A stretch of 64,000 nt of DNA from Bacillus sp. 165 (GTDB lineage Bacteria > Bacillota > Bacilli > Bacillales > Bacillaceae_G). Each line of letters begins with the position of its first letter. Within the stretch, counting starts at the first letter, position 1. The translations under genes were made by a program, and so were the position numbers. Below, one piece after another: positions 7,556 through 15,657 of the stretch. The notes below the pieces were generated by a model. It saw only the letters and a program-made list of their open reading frames with translations, made no database searches and was not told the origin of the DNA. The stretch spans positions 434,001 through 498,000 of the forward strand of contig NZ_JAGHKQ010000001.1 in NCBI RefSeq assembly GCF_017742235.1, in the 5' to 3' direction.

Positions 7556-7969
7556 TTAATGTAAAAATTTATTCTTTTCCTTCTGCATACCTGTCTCGAA
7601 CTTCTTAAAAACATTTCCCCATCCTACAATAAAACTCACAACTTTTTGAATATCACCATTTACTTCCTCATTATCTACACGTATCGTGTAATACCCCTTC
7701 ATAGCAAGAAACAACATCCGATTTACATCACACTCTTGCTGCTGTTTCTCTTTATGATAGGGTCCATCCACTTCAACTATAATCTTCGCCGGATGGAAAT
7801 AGTAGTGAATCAGCCCATCGACTGTGCACTGATCAATTTTAGCTTGCGGATCAAAGTCAATTCCACGTTTCAGTAACTCCCCAGCCAAAAGTATTTCTTC
7901 CGGTGTCGGTTTTTTCAATACATTCTTCTTCATATAATAATAAGCTTGGTGACTCAAATACGATAACAT
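7556..7969 (-). CDS. DUF559 endonuclease-like protein
   Basis: Encodes 137 residues from the ATG at 7969, chosen because AAAGGTGAG lies seven bases upstream; a longer in-frame start at 8023 falls inside an inverted repeat. The core matches DUF559/Vsr-like endonuclease folds: a Pro-Glu-Glu helix (TPEEILLAGELLKRG), the strand with IDFDPQAKI, then IIVEVDGPYHKEKQ with an Asp-Gly and His as in the restriction-endonuclease-like fold, and YYTIRVDNEEV. Such proteins often sit in mobile or defence regions. The DNA substrate is unknown. It lies next to the integration site at 8230. Confidence 0.75.
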   Translation of the reverse strand: MLSYLSHQAYYYMKKNVLKKPTPEEILLAGELLKRGIDFDPQAKIDQCTVDGLIHYYFHPAKIIVEVDGPYHKEKQQQECDVNRMLFLAMKGYYTIRVDNEEVNGDIQKVVSFIVGWGNVFKKFETGMQKEKNKFLH

Positions 7970-7991
7970 GTTAGTTCTCACCTTTCTTTTT

Positions 7992-8034
7992 GAGAACCGC
8001 CTAAACCTCAGACGACTATGCATAAGACGGTTCT
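7992..8034. repeat. Inverted repeat upstream of the DUF559 gene
   Basis: AGAACCG and CGGTTCT form a seven-base inverted repeat around about 29 bases. It covers the leader of the DUF559 gene. Its role is unclear (operator, or edge of an old element). Confidence 0.35.
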
Positions 8035-8083
8035 AGACCATTTTAGTCACCACGTTTTTGCCTTTGCATAAATGTCTGGCTGT

Positions 8084-8109
8084 TTCAAATTGCACACAAA
8101 GTGCACATA
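8084..8109 (+). repeat. Putative integrase arm-type site 1
   Basis: TTCAAATTGCACACAAAGTG then CACATA matches 8361-8386 (TTCAAATTGCACAAAAACTG then CACATT) with few differences and in the same orientation. The two copies flank the tRNA 3' end at 8230-8272 next to the integrase gene, the arrangement expected of recombinase arm sites. Confidence 0.5.
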
Positions 8110-8229
8110 ATTATTTAAATCATTTTATTCCATTGAATTCTATTGCATAAAAAACCAATCAACATCAGAATACATATAGATATTTAACTGTTTTATGCAG
8201 AAAATAATTCATTATCTTCGCCTATTCCT

Positions 8230-8272
8230 CTTGACAGGGTGGAGGTCGCTGGTTCGAACCCAGTCGGGATCA
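8230..8272 (+). other. tRNA 3'-end fragment, likely phage attachment core
   Basis: TTGACAGGGTGGAGGTC is followed by GCTGGTTCGAACCCAGT and CGGGATCA. These are the anticodon loop with GAC, variable region, a complete T-arm and the 3' acceptor strand of a tRNA, probably tRNA-Val(GAC). The 5' half does not precede it, so this is not a functional tRNA gene. Tyrosine integrases commonly use such 3' ends as attachment sites, and an integrase gene lies just to the right. Confidence 0.75.
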
Positions 8273-8283
8273 TACTTTTTGAG

Positions 8284-8321
8284 AAGCGGAAACCCTTGAT
8301 ACATAAGGGTTTCCGCTTTTT
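8284..8321. terminator. Strong terminator after the tRNA 3' end
   Basis: AAGCGGAAACCCTT and AAGGGTTTCCGCTT form a perfect 14-base stem with a seven-base loop, followed by TTTTT. It probably came with the tRNA as its native terminator. Confidence 0.85.
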
Positions 8322-8360
8322 CGTTACCCCTACATTTTCCAATGCATATTTTTGATTTTC

Positions 8361-8386
8361 TTCAAATTGCACAAAAACTGCACATT
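8361..8386 (+). repeat. Putative integrase arm-type site 2
   Basis: Second copy of the TTCAAATTGCACA-n-TGCACAT motif, abutting the integrase stop codon. See the entry at 8084. Confidence 0.5.
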
Positions 8387-9240
8387 TATTTTTCATGTAA
8401 GAATTCCTCTTCAAAACGGGTCGCCGTTTTCCGTTGTATTTCTTGGTTTGTATGGGAGTAAAAATCCAGGGTGACAGCTACCCTAGAATGGCCTAATCGT
8501 TCTTGTACAACCTTCGGGTTTTCTCCCATAATCATCAAGATTGTGGCATGCGTATGTCGCAGACCATGAAATGTAATGTTAGGAACCCCGGCAACTTTAA
8601 TCATACTTTTGAACGTTCGCAACAAGTTACGTGGAAATAAGGGGTTGCCTCTGTAAGTACAGACGACTAAATCATGATCAGCATACTCATGTCCTAACGT
8701 TTGCCGGATGGTTTCTTGCTTCCGCTTGTACTCCCTTAACTTCTCAACAACGAAGAGTGAAACATGAACATCACGCAGTGAGCTTAATGTTTTTAGTTCT
8801 TTTATATCTATTCCACTACTGGTTTGAACCAGATTTTCACGCACATAGATGACGCCGCGCTCCAAGTCGATATGTCTCCATTTAAGCCCTAATATCTCAC
8901 CTCGACGCATACCAGTAAAAATTGCAAGTAAAAATGGAATTGCACAGTTTCTTTTTTCGCATACATCTAAGAATCGTTTCGCCTCTTCTTTTGTCCAAAT
9001 TTCTTTAAGCTTCTTTTTAATGCAAGGTGCAGTTACTCCATCCATAGGAGTCTCCCGCAATATTTTCCATTTTAAAGCTTTCTGGAAAGCTTTACTTAAC
9101 GTGTTGTGCATGATTTTCACGTATGCGGGGATAACCCTTCCTTCAACTTCTTGGAGTAAAACGTATCGATATCAAAGGCCTGTATGTCTTTTAGCAGATA
9201 CTGTTGGAAGTAAGGTACAATACGAATATTTTTGAAAATC
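8386..9240 (-). pseudogene. Phage integrase (tyrosine recombinase), frameshifted and 5'-truncated
   Basis: From about 9120 down to 8386 a complete catalytic domain is readable: first Arg in FTGMRRGEILGLKW, HGLRHTHATIL supplying His-x-x-Arg, and the Tyr nucleophile in VTLDFYSHT. The core-binding domain upstream (QQYLLKDIQAFDIDTFYSKK then LKEGLSP) is in another frame, joined by a one-base shift at about 9120. The first part of the N-terminal domain is missing altogether beyond about 9240. The protein would have catalysed phage or ICE integration at the tRNA 3' end 110 bases away. As it stands it is inactive. Confidence 0.8.
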
Positions 9241-9391
9241 CCCTATATCTGAGTATATGACCTTCTTGCTAAATTAAGGAAGTTCTTTGTTGTTATAAAT
9301 AAATAGCATGATCTCTATTCTTGTTATAAAATATTAATTGAATATTTTAAAATTTCTATATCAAAAATACAAACGAGAAAGCGAGGATTTT

Positions 9392-10561
9392 ATGGCAACA
9401 AATGTAGTAATCATATTAGCATTCCTATTGTTTCCTGCACTTGTTATATGGCTATGCGCAAAATTTCCATTTTTAAACAAGATAGGAATCGTTTTGCTTT
9501 GCTATATCGTAGGTATGATTGTTGGCAATATCGGTATATTGCCGAGTAGCTTTGATAATGTGCAATCTTTGATGCAAGATGTAAGCGTTTCCATCGCTCT
9601 GCCATTGCTTTTGTTTTCGTTAGATGTAAAAAAATGGATTAAAATGTCTAGCACTGCTTTATTCTGTATGCTCCTTGCAATCATCGCAATTATTATAACA
9701 ACCTTCGCACTTCAACTGACCATCGGGTCCAATGCACAAGATGGCTGGAAGCTCGCAGGGATGTCCGTCGCGGTTTATACCGGTGGAACACCAAATCTTG
9801 CGGCAATAAAGTCTGCACTGCAAGTATCAAACGCTACCTACATCCTCTTCAATACATACGATACGGTGTTTTCACTGATTTATATCTTTTTCATGGCTTC
9901 TGTAGCGAGAATATTTTTTCAAAAAGTATTCAAGTTGAAACCATACAAGTTCCTAGATAGAAAGGAAGGAACTGTTGCATCGGATATTAGCGATGAATCC
10001 ATTGAAGCATACTTCAAAATGTTTAAACCTTCCATTTTAAAAGGCTTGCTTCTTGCTTTTTTCGTTTCTGCAACGATACTAGCCATTGCTGTTGTACTTG
10101 GAAGCTTGTTTCCGAAAAATTTTAGTACAGCCATCACGATACTGCTCATTACTTCTCTCGGTATTGCCTCTTCCTTTATTAGGCCAATACGGAGAATTAA
10201 ATACTCCTTCCAGTTTGGTATGTATATTATTTATCTTTTTTGCTTTACCGTTGCTTCGATGACAAAGCTTAGTGTTCTTATCCATATTAACTGGGATATA
10301 CTGTTGTACGTTCTCTTTTCCATTTTGGGAAGCGTGCTGCTCCACGCTCTCATGTGTAAGTGGTTTAAAATTGATTCCGATACTATGATTGTTACCTCGG
10401 TATCAGCAATGTGTTCTCCACCTTTTGTACCGGTGGTAGTAAACGGATTAAAAAATAAGGATGTTTTAATAGGTGGTCTTGTAACAGGTATTATCGGATA
10501 TGCAATTGGAAATTATCTCGCCATTGCTGTGGCGATGCTCTACCGAGTTCTATTCGCATAA
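9392..10561 (+). CDS. DUF819 family membrane protein
   Basis: A 389-residue integral membrane protein with about ten helices. ATG 9392 is preferred over an in-frame ATG 18 codons earlier because GCGAGG lies six bases before it and the protein then begins directly with the first helix. Family hallmarks are VAVYTGGTPNLAAIKSAL near residue 130 and the C-terminal SAMCSPPFVPVVVNGLKN and GIIGYAIGNYLAI. DUF819 (YjcL-like) proteins are predicted transporters of unknown substrate. The gene is 57 bases upstream of the PLP-dependent lyase gene with no terminator between, so the two are probably one operon and the transporter may import the lyase substrate or export its product. Confidence 0.85.
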   Translation: MATNVVIILAFLLFPALVIWLCAKFPFLNKIGIVLLCYIVGMIVGNIGILPSSFDNVQSLMQDVSVSIALPLLLFSLDVKKWIKMSSTALFCMLLAIIAIIITTFALQLTIGSNAQDGWKLAGMSVAVYTGGTPNLAAIKSALQVSNATYILFNTYDTVFSLIYIFFMASVARIFFQKVFKLKPYKFLDRKEGTVASDISDESIEAYFKMFKPSILKGLLLAFFVSATILAIAVVLGSLFPKNFSTAITILLITSLGIASSFIRPIRRIKYSFQFGMYIIYLFCFTVASMTKLSVLIHINWDILLYVLFSILGSVLLHALMCKWFKIDSDTMIVTSVSAMCSPPFVPVVVNGLKNKDVLIGGLVTGIIGYAIGNYLAIAVAMLYRVLFA

Positions 10562-10618
10562 CAGGACCATACCGTTTTATATGCAAAAATCAAAATTCAA
10601 GAAATGAGGTTGAAAACT

Positions 10619-12082
10619 ATGAATTCATCTATCCCTGAAAAAGGCAGGCCATACGAAGAAATATTAGAAGAACTAGATAGGTTTGGCAAAGACGACCCTC
10701 TTTATAAAGAAGGAAAAACCTGGAGCCTAGTCTACTATCTAGATAAAGAATATACGAAATTTCTTGAAGACGCATATGCAAAGTATTTTTCGGCAAACGG
10801 ATTAAATCCAACAGCATTCAAAAGCTTAAAAAGACTCGAAAAGGAAGTACTAAAATTTACTGCAGAGCTATTTCATGTCGATGACAATGCTTGTGGAGTT
10901 ATGACTTCTGGAGGAACAGAAAGCTGCCTTTTAGCCGTGAAAACTTATAGGGACCTTGGTCGAGCAAAGGGCATTAAAAAGCCAGAGATGATTATTCCAG
11001 AAACGGCACACGTTGCTTGGGATAAGGGTGCCGAATATTTCGGCGTCAAAATACGACGAGCACCTCTTGCGTCAGACTATGGGGTAGATGTGGATGCTGT
11101 AAAAAAACGAATAAATAAAAATACCATAATGATTTTAGGTTCAGCTCCAGAATATCCCCACGGAATAATAGACCCTATTGAACAATTGGGGGAACTTGCT
11201 CAAAAGCACGACATCCCGCTACATGTGGATGCTTGCGTGGGAGGCTACATTCTTCCTTTTATTGAAGCTAATGGTACTTCATTGCCTTTGTGGGATTTTC
11301 GGGTGCCTGGTGTAACTTCTATATCTGCTGATATTCATAAATATGGATTTGCTGCAAAAGGAGCGTCATGCATTTTATATAGAAACATAGATTATTTTAA
11401 GTATCAAATTTTTGTTAATGAAGATTGGCCGGGGGGAGTGTTTGCTTCACCAGCATTATTAGGAACTAGACCAGGAGGAGCATATGCTGCGGCATGGGCA
11501 AGCATTCAAGCCAATGGCCGTGAAGGTTATATGGAGTTGGCAAGAAGGACAATGAATGCAGTAAACAAGCTTACGGAAGGAATTCGTGCTATAGACGGTC
11601 TGGACATTATCGGTAATCCGCAGGCTAGCCTTATTTCGTACCGCTCGACTAAACCAGATTTGAATATATTTGCTGTTGGAGATGTGATGGAACAGAAGGG
11701 CTGGCTGATTGACCGAATTCAGAGACCTGATGCCCTTCATGCTATGGTCATTGCATCACATGACAAGATTATTGACCAATATTTAGCTGATTTAAAGGAT
11801 GCGGTAGCAACAGTGCTGGCTCACCCTGAATTAGGAGAAACAGGACAAGCAGCTACCTATGGAATGATTTCCCATATCCCTTTAAGAAAATTAGTAAAAA
11901 ACCAAATTGCACAAATGTTTGCAAATTCATACAAACTTAACGCTAAGGAAATAGATTTGACTGATCATGAAGGACTTGCTCCTGGGACAGAGGCCACAGA
12001 GCATCCATCCAACAAAAAAGAAATCGTTCAGGGACTTTTAAATTGGTATGTAAAAAGGAAAATGAAACAAAAAAGTAATTAA
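10619..12082 (+). CDS. PLP-dependent decarboxylase, sphingosine-1-phosphate-lyase-like
   Basis: Encodes 487 residues from ATG 10619, which follows AATGAGGT at good spacing. The signatures of the group II decarboxylase / S1P-lyase fold are present: GVMTSGGTESCLLAVKTY (phosphate-binding glycine loop), ILGSAPEYPHGIIDP, PLHVDACVGGYILPF (Asp that pairs with the PLP nitrogen) and SADIHKYGFAAKG, where Lys241 forms the Schiff base. SPL-type enzymes split phosphorylated long-chain bases, and relatives decarboxylate amino acids. The GSAP-HG-HVDAC pattern favours the SPL-like branch over glutamate decarboxylase. Bacilli do not usually make sphingolipids, so the natural substrate is open. Probably cotranscribed with the DUF819 gene. 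Confidence 0.8.
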   Translation: MNSSIPEKGRPYEEILEELDRFGKDDPLYKEGKTWSLVYYLDKEYTKFLEDAYAKYFSANGLNPTAFKSLKRLEKEVLKFTAELFHVDDNACGVMTSGGTESCLLAVKTYRDLGRAKGIKKPEMIIPETAHVAWDKGAEYFGVKIRRAPLASDYGVDVDAVKKRINKNTIMILGSAPEYPHGIIDPIEQLGELAQKHDIPLHVDACVGGYILPFIEANGTSLPLWDFRVPGVTSISADIHKYGFAAKGASCILYRNIDYFKYQIFVNEDWPGGVFASPALLGTRPGGAYAAAWASIQANGREGYMELARRTMNAVNKLTEGIRAIDGLDIIGNPQASLISYRSTKPDLNIFAVGDVMEQKGWLIDRIQRPDALHAMVIASHDKIIDQYLADLKDAVATVLAHPELGETGQAATYGMISHIPLRKLVKNQIAQMFANSYKLNAKEIDLTDHEGLAPGTEATEHPSNKKEIVQGLLNWYVKRKMKQKSN

Positions 12083-12230
12083 CACATAACATTTAGCACT
12101 ACGGACTTAAATGTTTAGGAAAGCATTACTATACTAATAAAGCTACAATCTCAAGCGATATGTAGTGCAAAAACGTAGCAACTGTAGCAAACTTCGACTG
12201 CAGACTGATTTTGCTAGAATTCCCGCACCT

Positions 12231-12251
12231 ATTACACAAAAATTGCACATA
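12231..12251 (+). repeat. Third TGCACA-type motif
   Basis: ATTACACAAAAATTGCACAT resembles the two motifs at 8084 and 8361 (ATTGCACAAAAACTGCACAT). It could mark the other side of an old integrated element carrying 9392-12082, but no second tRNA 3' end is seen near it. Confidence 0.35.
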
Positions 12252-12360
12252 ATAGATTCTTTACCCACTTTTAAAAAGTATGCCTAAAAAATATCCAACT
12301 AGCAGAGAACCAGCTTGTAAAAATATGTATAAAGACAATTATGAGTTACTTCATTATTGA

Positions 12361-12389
12361 AAAAGAGTGAACGCTTTGTTCACTCTTTT
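12361..12389 (+). terminator. Rho-independent terminator
   Basis: AAAAGAGTGAAC and GTTCACTCTTTT form a 12-base stem with a short loop. It lies 280 bases past the lyase gene and could also stop minus-strand reading. Confidence 0.75.
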
Positions 12390-12532
12390 GATTTATATAT
12401 TGTGTTACAATGCAACTGAATAGCATATGGGATTAAATACACTTTACATAATAATTGTATCGGGCTTTGCATTATTTCTAGCTATGCTTAACTATTGTTA
12501 AAAGCCACTTTATTTGAGTAATTAACCTTGGA

Positions 12533-13192
12533 TTATTTGCATGGAAATTCAAATGTATTTTTTTCTAAATATATTGTTTCATCAGATGTTTTAATAATAA
12601 TATCAAAGTGCTGGCTGTACGGATGCATAAACACTTCGTACTGAATGCGACGTTCTTCATGAGACTTTCTTAAATAATTGATATCAGTTCCCCTTTCAAT
12701 AACATCACGATTCACCCTTCTCCTTAATTCCGTTTCACCATCTGTATAAAAATAAATTTTCAAGTCAAATAAATCTGGATTAATGAATGCAACACTCATT
12801 CCTTCTACAATCGTTACGTTGTTTTTTGGTGAAATTAACTTACTTTTCATATAATGTGTATCTATCGTATATAAATCTAAGCCGTCTCTAACCATCTGAA
12901 TATCTCTTTCTAAAGAGGGCAAATGGTGTGCTGATGGATGGCAAGCCGTCATTTTATAACCATGATCTTCGTTTTGATATGTATAATGGATAATTGTATG
13001 CTTTCGTACATTCGAACTAATAATATATGGATCTGTATTAATATAATTCACTTCATTTTGGTTTAATAGGTTTACGAGCCTATCAGTAAACGTTGTTTTT
13101 CCAGCACCACCATGCCCTGAAATGCCAATAACAACCTGCTCATCAGTCATTCTGGTCCAACTTATGATTTCTTGTATTAACGTATCCATCAT
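12533..13192 (-). CDS. Uridine-kinase-like P-loop NTPase
   Basis: A 219-residue protein with Walker A GISGHGGAGKTTFTDRL (residues 23-39), a substrate region with YINTDPYI and IVEGMSVAFINPDLFDLKI, and a lid-like arginine segment (ELRRRVNRDVIERG). The arrangement is that of the uridine kinase / phosphoribulokinase family, which phosphorylates nucleosides or related sugars with ATP. The family is broad and the substrate is not certain. ATG-ATG follows GGGGAGAGA. It appears monocistronic. Confidence 0.8.
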   Translation of the reverse strand: MMDTLIQEIISWTRMTDEQVVIGISGHGGAGKTTFTDRLVNLLNQNEVNYINTDPYIISSNVRKHTIIHYTYQNEDHGYKMTACHPSAHHLPSLERDIQMVRDGLDLYTIDTHYMKSKLISPKNNVTIVEGMSVAFINPDLFDLKIYFYTDGETELRRRVNRDVIERGTDINYLRKSHEERRIQYEVFMHPYSQHFDIIIKTSDETIYLEKNTFEFPCK

Positions 13193-13277
13193 TCTCTCCC
13201 CTTTATTAACTATACTCTGCCCTTATTTGAATGAAACAAATATCAAAATGGCCTTTCTTTTTATTATACATAAATTA

Positions 13278-13308
13278 AAAAAGTGGTATGATTTCCCATC
13301 ATACCACC
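13278..13308 (-). terminator. Terminator of the DUF962 gene
   Basis: On the minus strand GTGGTATGAT-GGGAA-ATCATACCAC is followed by TTTTTTAATTT. Confidence 0.85.
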
Positions 13309-13389
13309 ACTATTTTCAAATAGCCTTATTTTTTAAATGACTGTATTATCCATTAAACAAATTTATCCTCACTGAACTTATCCTATCCC

Positions 13390-13716
13390 TTATTTCCCTT
13401 CCACTGAAATTCTACCTAATTCTCGTTGCAGCCGGCCAAACAAAATTAACCGATACATACGAAAATCAGCTCGCAGTGACCAGAACGGATGACCAAAAGT
13501 AGCTGGTTTGTTCCCCTCAATAAAAAAGTGGCTAAACCAAGCAAGTCCGTAAGCAATAACGGGTGCTAATAATAAGAACCAGACGCTCGTTACTATAGAG
13601 AGTATGATACATATAAATACAAAGGACGTACCAACAAAATGCCAAGCTCTTGTGGAAGGCTTACTGTGCTGAGATAAATAAAATGGCCAAAATTCCTCAT
13701 AATCTCTAAACTTCAT
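13390..13716 (-). CDS. DUF962 / Mpo1-like membrane protein
   Basis: Encodes 108 residues from ATG 13716, chosen over an upstream GTG because the GAGGAG site needs that spacing. Conserved histidine motifs WHFVGTSFVF and SHFFIEGNKPATFGHPFWSL, two membrane helices and the tail RADFRMYRLILFGRL are diagnostic for DUF962. Yeast Mpo1 of this family is an iron-dependent dioxygenase acting in 2-hydroxy fatty acid breakdown. The histidines that would bind iron are present here. A bacterial role is not demonstrated. Confidence 0.85.
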   Translation of the reverse strand: MKFRDYEEFWPFYLSQHSKPSTRAWHFVGTSFVFICIILSIVTSVWFLLLAPVIAYGLAWFSHFFIEGNKPATFGHPFWSLRADFRMYRLILFGRLQRELGRISVEGK

Positions 13717-13895
13717 ATTCTCCACTCCTCAATACAGCTTCTTATTGATAGATTTTATTCATATTACATGTTTTTGTTCAAAAGTATAATCATTCCTTTT
13801 GGAAATGTACTATACTGATTAAATGTTATCAAATTGCTTACCTTAATCTGTTTAGTTTTCTAAATTCAAATAGAAAATTGAACTACGGTTACTCT

Positions 13896-14423
13896 CTAGT
13901 TATTTCTATTCGCTTCTCCCCACTTCGTAATTTTGTAATAGTTTCCATCTCCTCGGTTATAATTCATGACAGCGTCAAGGTCGTGAAAATATCGATGAAG
14001 TTTTCGAAGATTATTCTTAGGAAAAAATCCTCCATTTGCCGTTTCTAGTTCTTTCGCTAATTTATAAATATCTTGAAAATCCTGCTGCAAATCTGAGTCC
14101 CCTTTATACTGTATTGCATCCAGTTTTTCCATAACCTGCTGTGCTGTTGAATGAACCTCATCCCAATCAGGATTATTAATTCTCCCCCATCCCGTCAATT
14201 CATTCAACATATGATGATAGGTTTCAATAAATCCCGTCGTAGATCCATATTCTATTAGCGATACTTCTTGTTCGTCCATACCTGGTTTTTTAGAAGTACT
14301 GCTTGGTTCTGTTGCTTGAATTGGTTTGTCACCGAAGACATAAGGTGTAACCGTATACGCACACCATGAAACCGCACCAACAATAATCGTCCAAAATAGC
14401 AACCAAATAACTTTATTTTTCAC
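13896..14423 (-). CDS. Membrane-anchored hypothetical protein
   Basis: Encodes 175 residues from a GTG start behind AAGGGGTTGACGAT. It has an N-terminal membrane anchor or uncleaved signal (VIWLLFWTIIVGAVSWCAYT), a Ser/Thr/Pro linker, then a helical extracellular domain with FIETYHHMLNELTGWGRINN and LHRYFHDLDAVMNYNRG. No family is certain. The layout suggests a protein displayed on the outer face of the membrane. It is flanked by unrelated genes and no operon is evident. Confidence 0.65.
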   Translation of the reverse strand: MKNKVIWLLFWTIIVGAVSWCAYTVTPYVFGDKPIQATEPSSTSKKPGMDEQEVSLIEYGSTTGFIETYHHMLNELTGWGRINNPDWDEVHSTAQQVMEKLDAIQYKGDSDLQQDFQDIYKLAKELETANGGFFPKNNLRKLHRYFHDLDAVMNYNRGDGNYYKITKWGEANRNN

Positions 14424-14738
14424 ATCGTCAACCCCTTAGAACGTTTTAAGTAAGTATGTATGCTATTTCATTATAACGAAAAATACGAATATTTAGAAAT
14501 AATTTCGTAAACAATTTGAGACAACTAATCTATGTATGTAGTCCCTATCATCAGCAAGTAGTATATATTTAAATATTTTATAAAAATTAAAAGATTACTA
14601 CCATCAAGTTTGTCCAATCATAGTAATTTGATAGAAACAGGTTAATTACAATAAAATATAATCTTGCTCGTATTATACAGAAAACCCGAGCTGACTTTTC
14701 AAGTCAACTCGGGTTCATGGATTCCTTCAATGGCTTTC
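14424..14738. other. Intergenic region
   Basis: 315 AT-rich bases. They contain only the terminator at 14683-14715 and the upstream region of the gene at 13896. No further gene was seen. Confidence 0.5.
14683..14715 (-). terminator. Terminator of the YwaF-like gene
   Basis: AACCCGAGCTGACTT and AAGTCAACTCGGGTT pair with one mismatch around TTC. On the minus strand it is followed by TTTTCTG. Confidence 0.8.
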
Positions 14739-15467
14739 TTAATTCATTTTTTCCTCATTCCTACTCTTCTTATTTTCTATTCTTTGTAAAATCCCCATAG
14801 GAATATACGTAAGAATAAATACGATTACTGCTGCTATTTCAAGATTAATATAATACATAACGCCCTTTCCGAAAAATGTTAATAATGTTTTTGTTTGTGA
14901 TGGATTCGCTAAGAAAAAAAAGTTCGTACCTAGCAGTTGATTCAAGAAAAAAACAGGCACGGCAATAATGTTCACGCTTACATAACTAAATAAAATAGCG
15001 TTTCTTGGCACTCTATAGCCTTCAAACAGAATAAAATACAATACAGCTAACGCGATAGCTGCATGTTGAAGAAAATATCTTACGAAGCGAAAATGAGGAA
15101 ATTGGTAGATTAAATCCGGTGTAACCATGCTTAAAATGGGAGGAACAGTACCAATAAAGAATAACAACCAAAATGCTTTTTCATTGCTTTTTAAAAATAA
15201 GAATAATGCTAAAAAGGTACTGAGTGAACAGAGCTGGATAGGAAGATCACTAACCTGCCATTCTTTTGTTAATACAAGCCATACATGTAACGATATTTCA
15301 CAAACAATCAAAAGATAAAATAAGGTCCATTTAATAATAGATTGATATGGTTTAAGCTTTTTGCTGTAATACATTAAAGCAAAATATGTGAAAAAAAATA
15401 GTACTACTGTAACAAGATGAGCCGTAGAGAATAATTCGAAATTACGCATTTCTGCAGGAGAAAACAT
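14739..15467 (-). CDS. TIGR02206 family membrane protein (YwaF-like)
   Basis: A 242-residue protein with about seven helices. The start FELFSTAHLVTVVLFFFTY and the central WQVSDLPIQLCSLSTFLALF followed by TPDLIYQFPHFRFVRYFLQH match the TIGR02206/YwaF family of Firmicutes, whose role is unknown. The conserved Leu-Pro-x-x-Leu-Cys and Pro-His-Phe elements are intact. ATG follows GGGGTGATGGCATC. It has its own terminator. Confidence 0.85.
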   Translation of the reverse strand: MFSPAEMRNFELFSTAHLVTVVLFFFTYFALMYYSKKLKPYQSIIKWTLFYLLIVCEISLHVWLVLTKEWQVSDLPIQLCSLSTFLALFLFLKSNEKAFWLLFFIGTVPPILSMVTPDLIYQFPHFRFVRYFLQHAAIALAVLYFILFEGYRVPRNAILFSYVSVNIIAVPVFFLNQLLGTNFFFLANPSQTKTLLTFFGKGVMYYINLEIAAVIVFILTYIPMGILQRIENKKSRNEEKMN

Positions 15468-15602
15468 GATGCCATCACCCCATCACATGGATTGAAGTGC
15501 AGTTTTGTATCATTGTATTCGATAAAATCAAATCTAGACTTTGTAGATTGAACTCTTCCTTACTTCATAAATTCTTGTAGTAAGTATTTTCGTCTATAAA
15601 AG

Positions 15603-15636
15603 AAAAAGGTATCTCACTACGTAGGAGATACCTTTT
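15603..15636 (-). terminator. Terminator of the PucR-family gene
   Basis: AAAAGGTATCTC and GGAGATACCTTTT pair around a short loop, with T-runs on the minus strand. Confidence 0.85.
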
Positions 15637-15657
15637 CCCCATCCATTAAGATTACTT

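Larger units (their letters stand above)
12083..12532. other. Intergenic region: terminator and a TGCACA repeat
   Basis: 450 bases without a gene. It holds a motif at 12231-12251 like the putative integrase arm sites, and a terminator at 12361-12389. Its left part contains short decayed sequence I could not assign. Confidence 0.5.

Noticed and set aside
8230..8272. Functional tRNA-Val gene
   Set aside because: Only the anticodon loop to 3' end is present; the acceptor 5' strand, D-arm and most of the anticodon stem are missing.
8193..8414. Minus-strand frame containing a MIPTGFEPATSTLSRG-like peptide
   Set aside because: It is a translation across the tRNA 3' end and its terminator, a well-known artefact.
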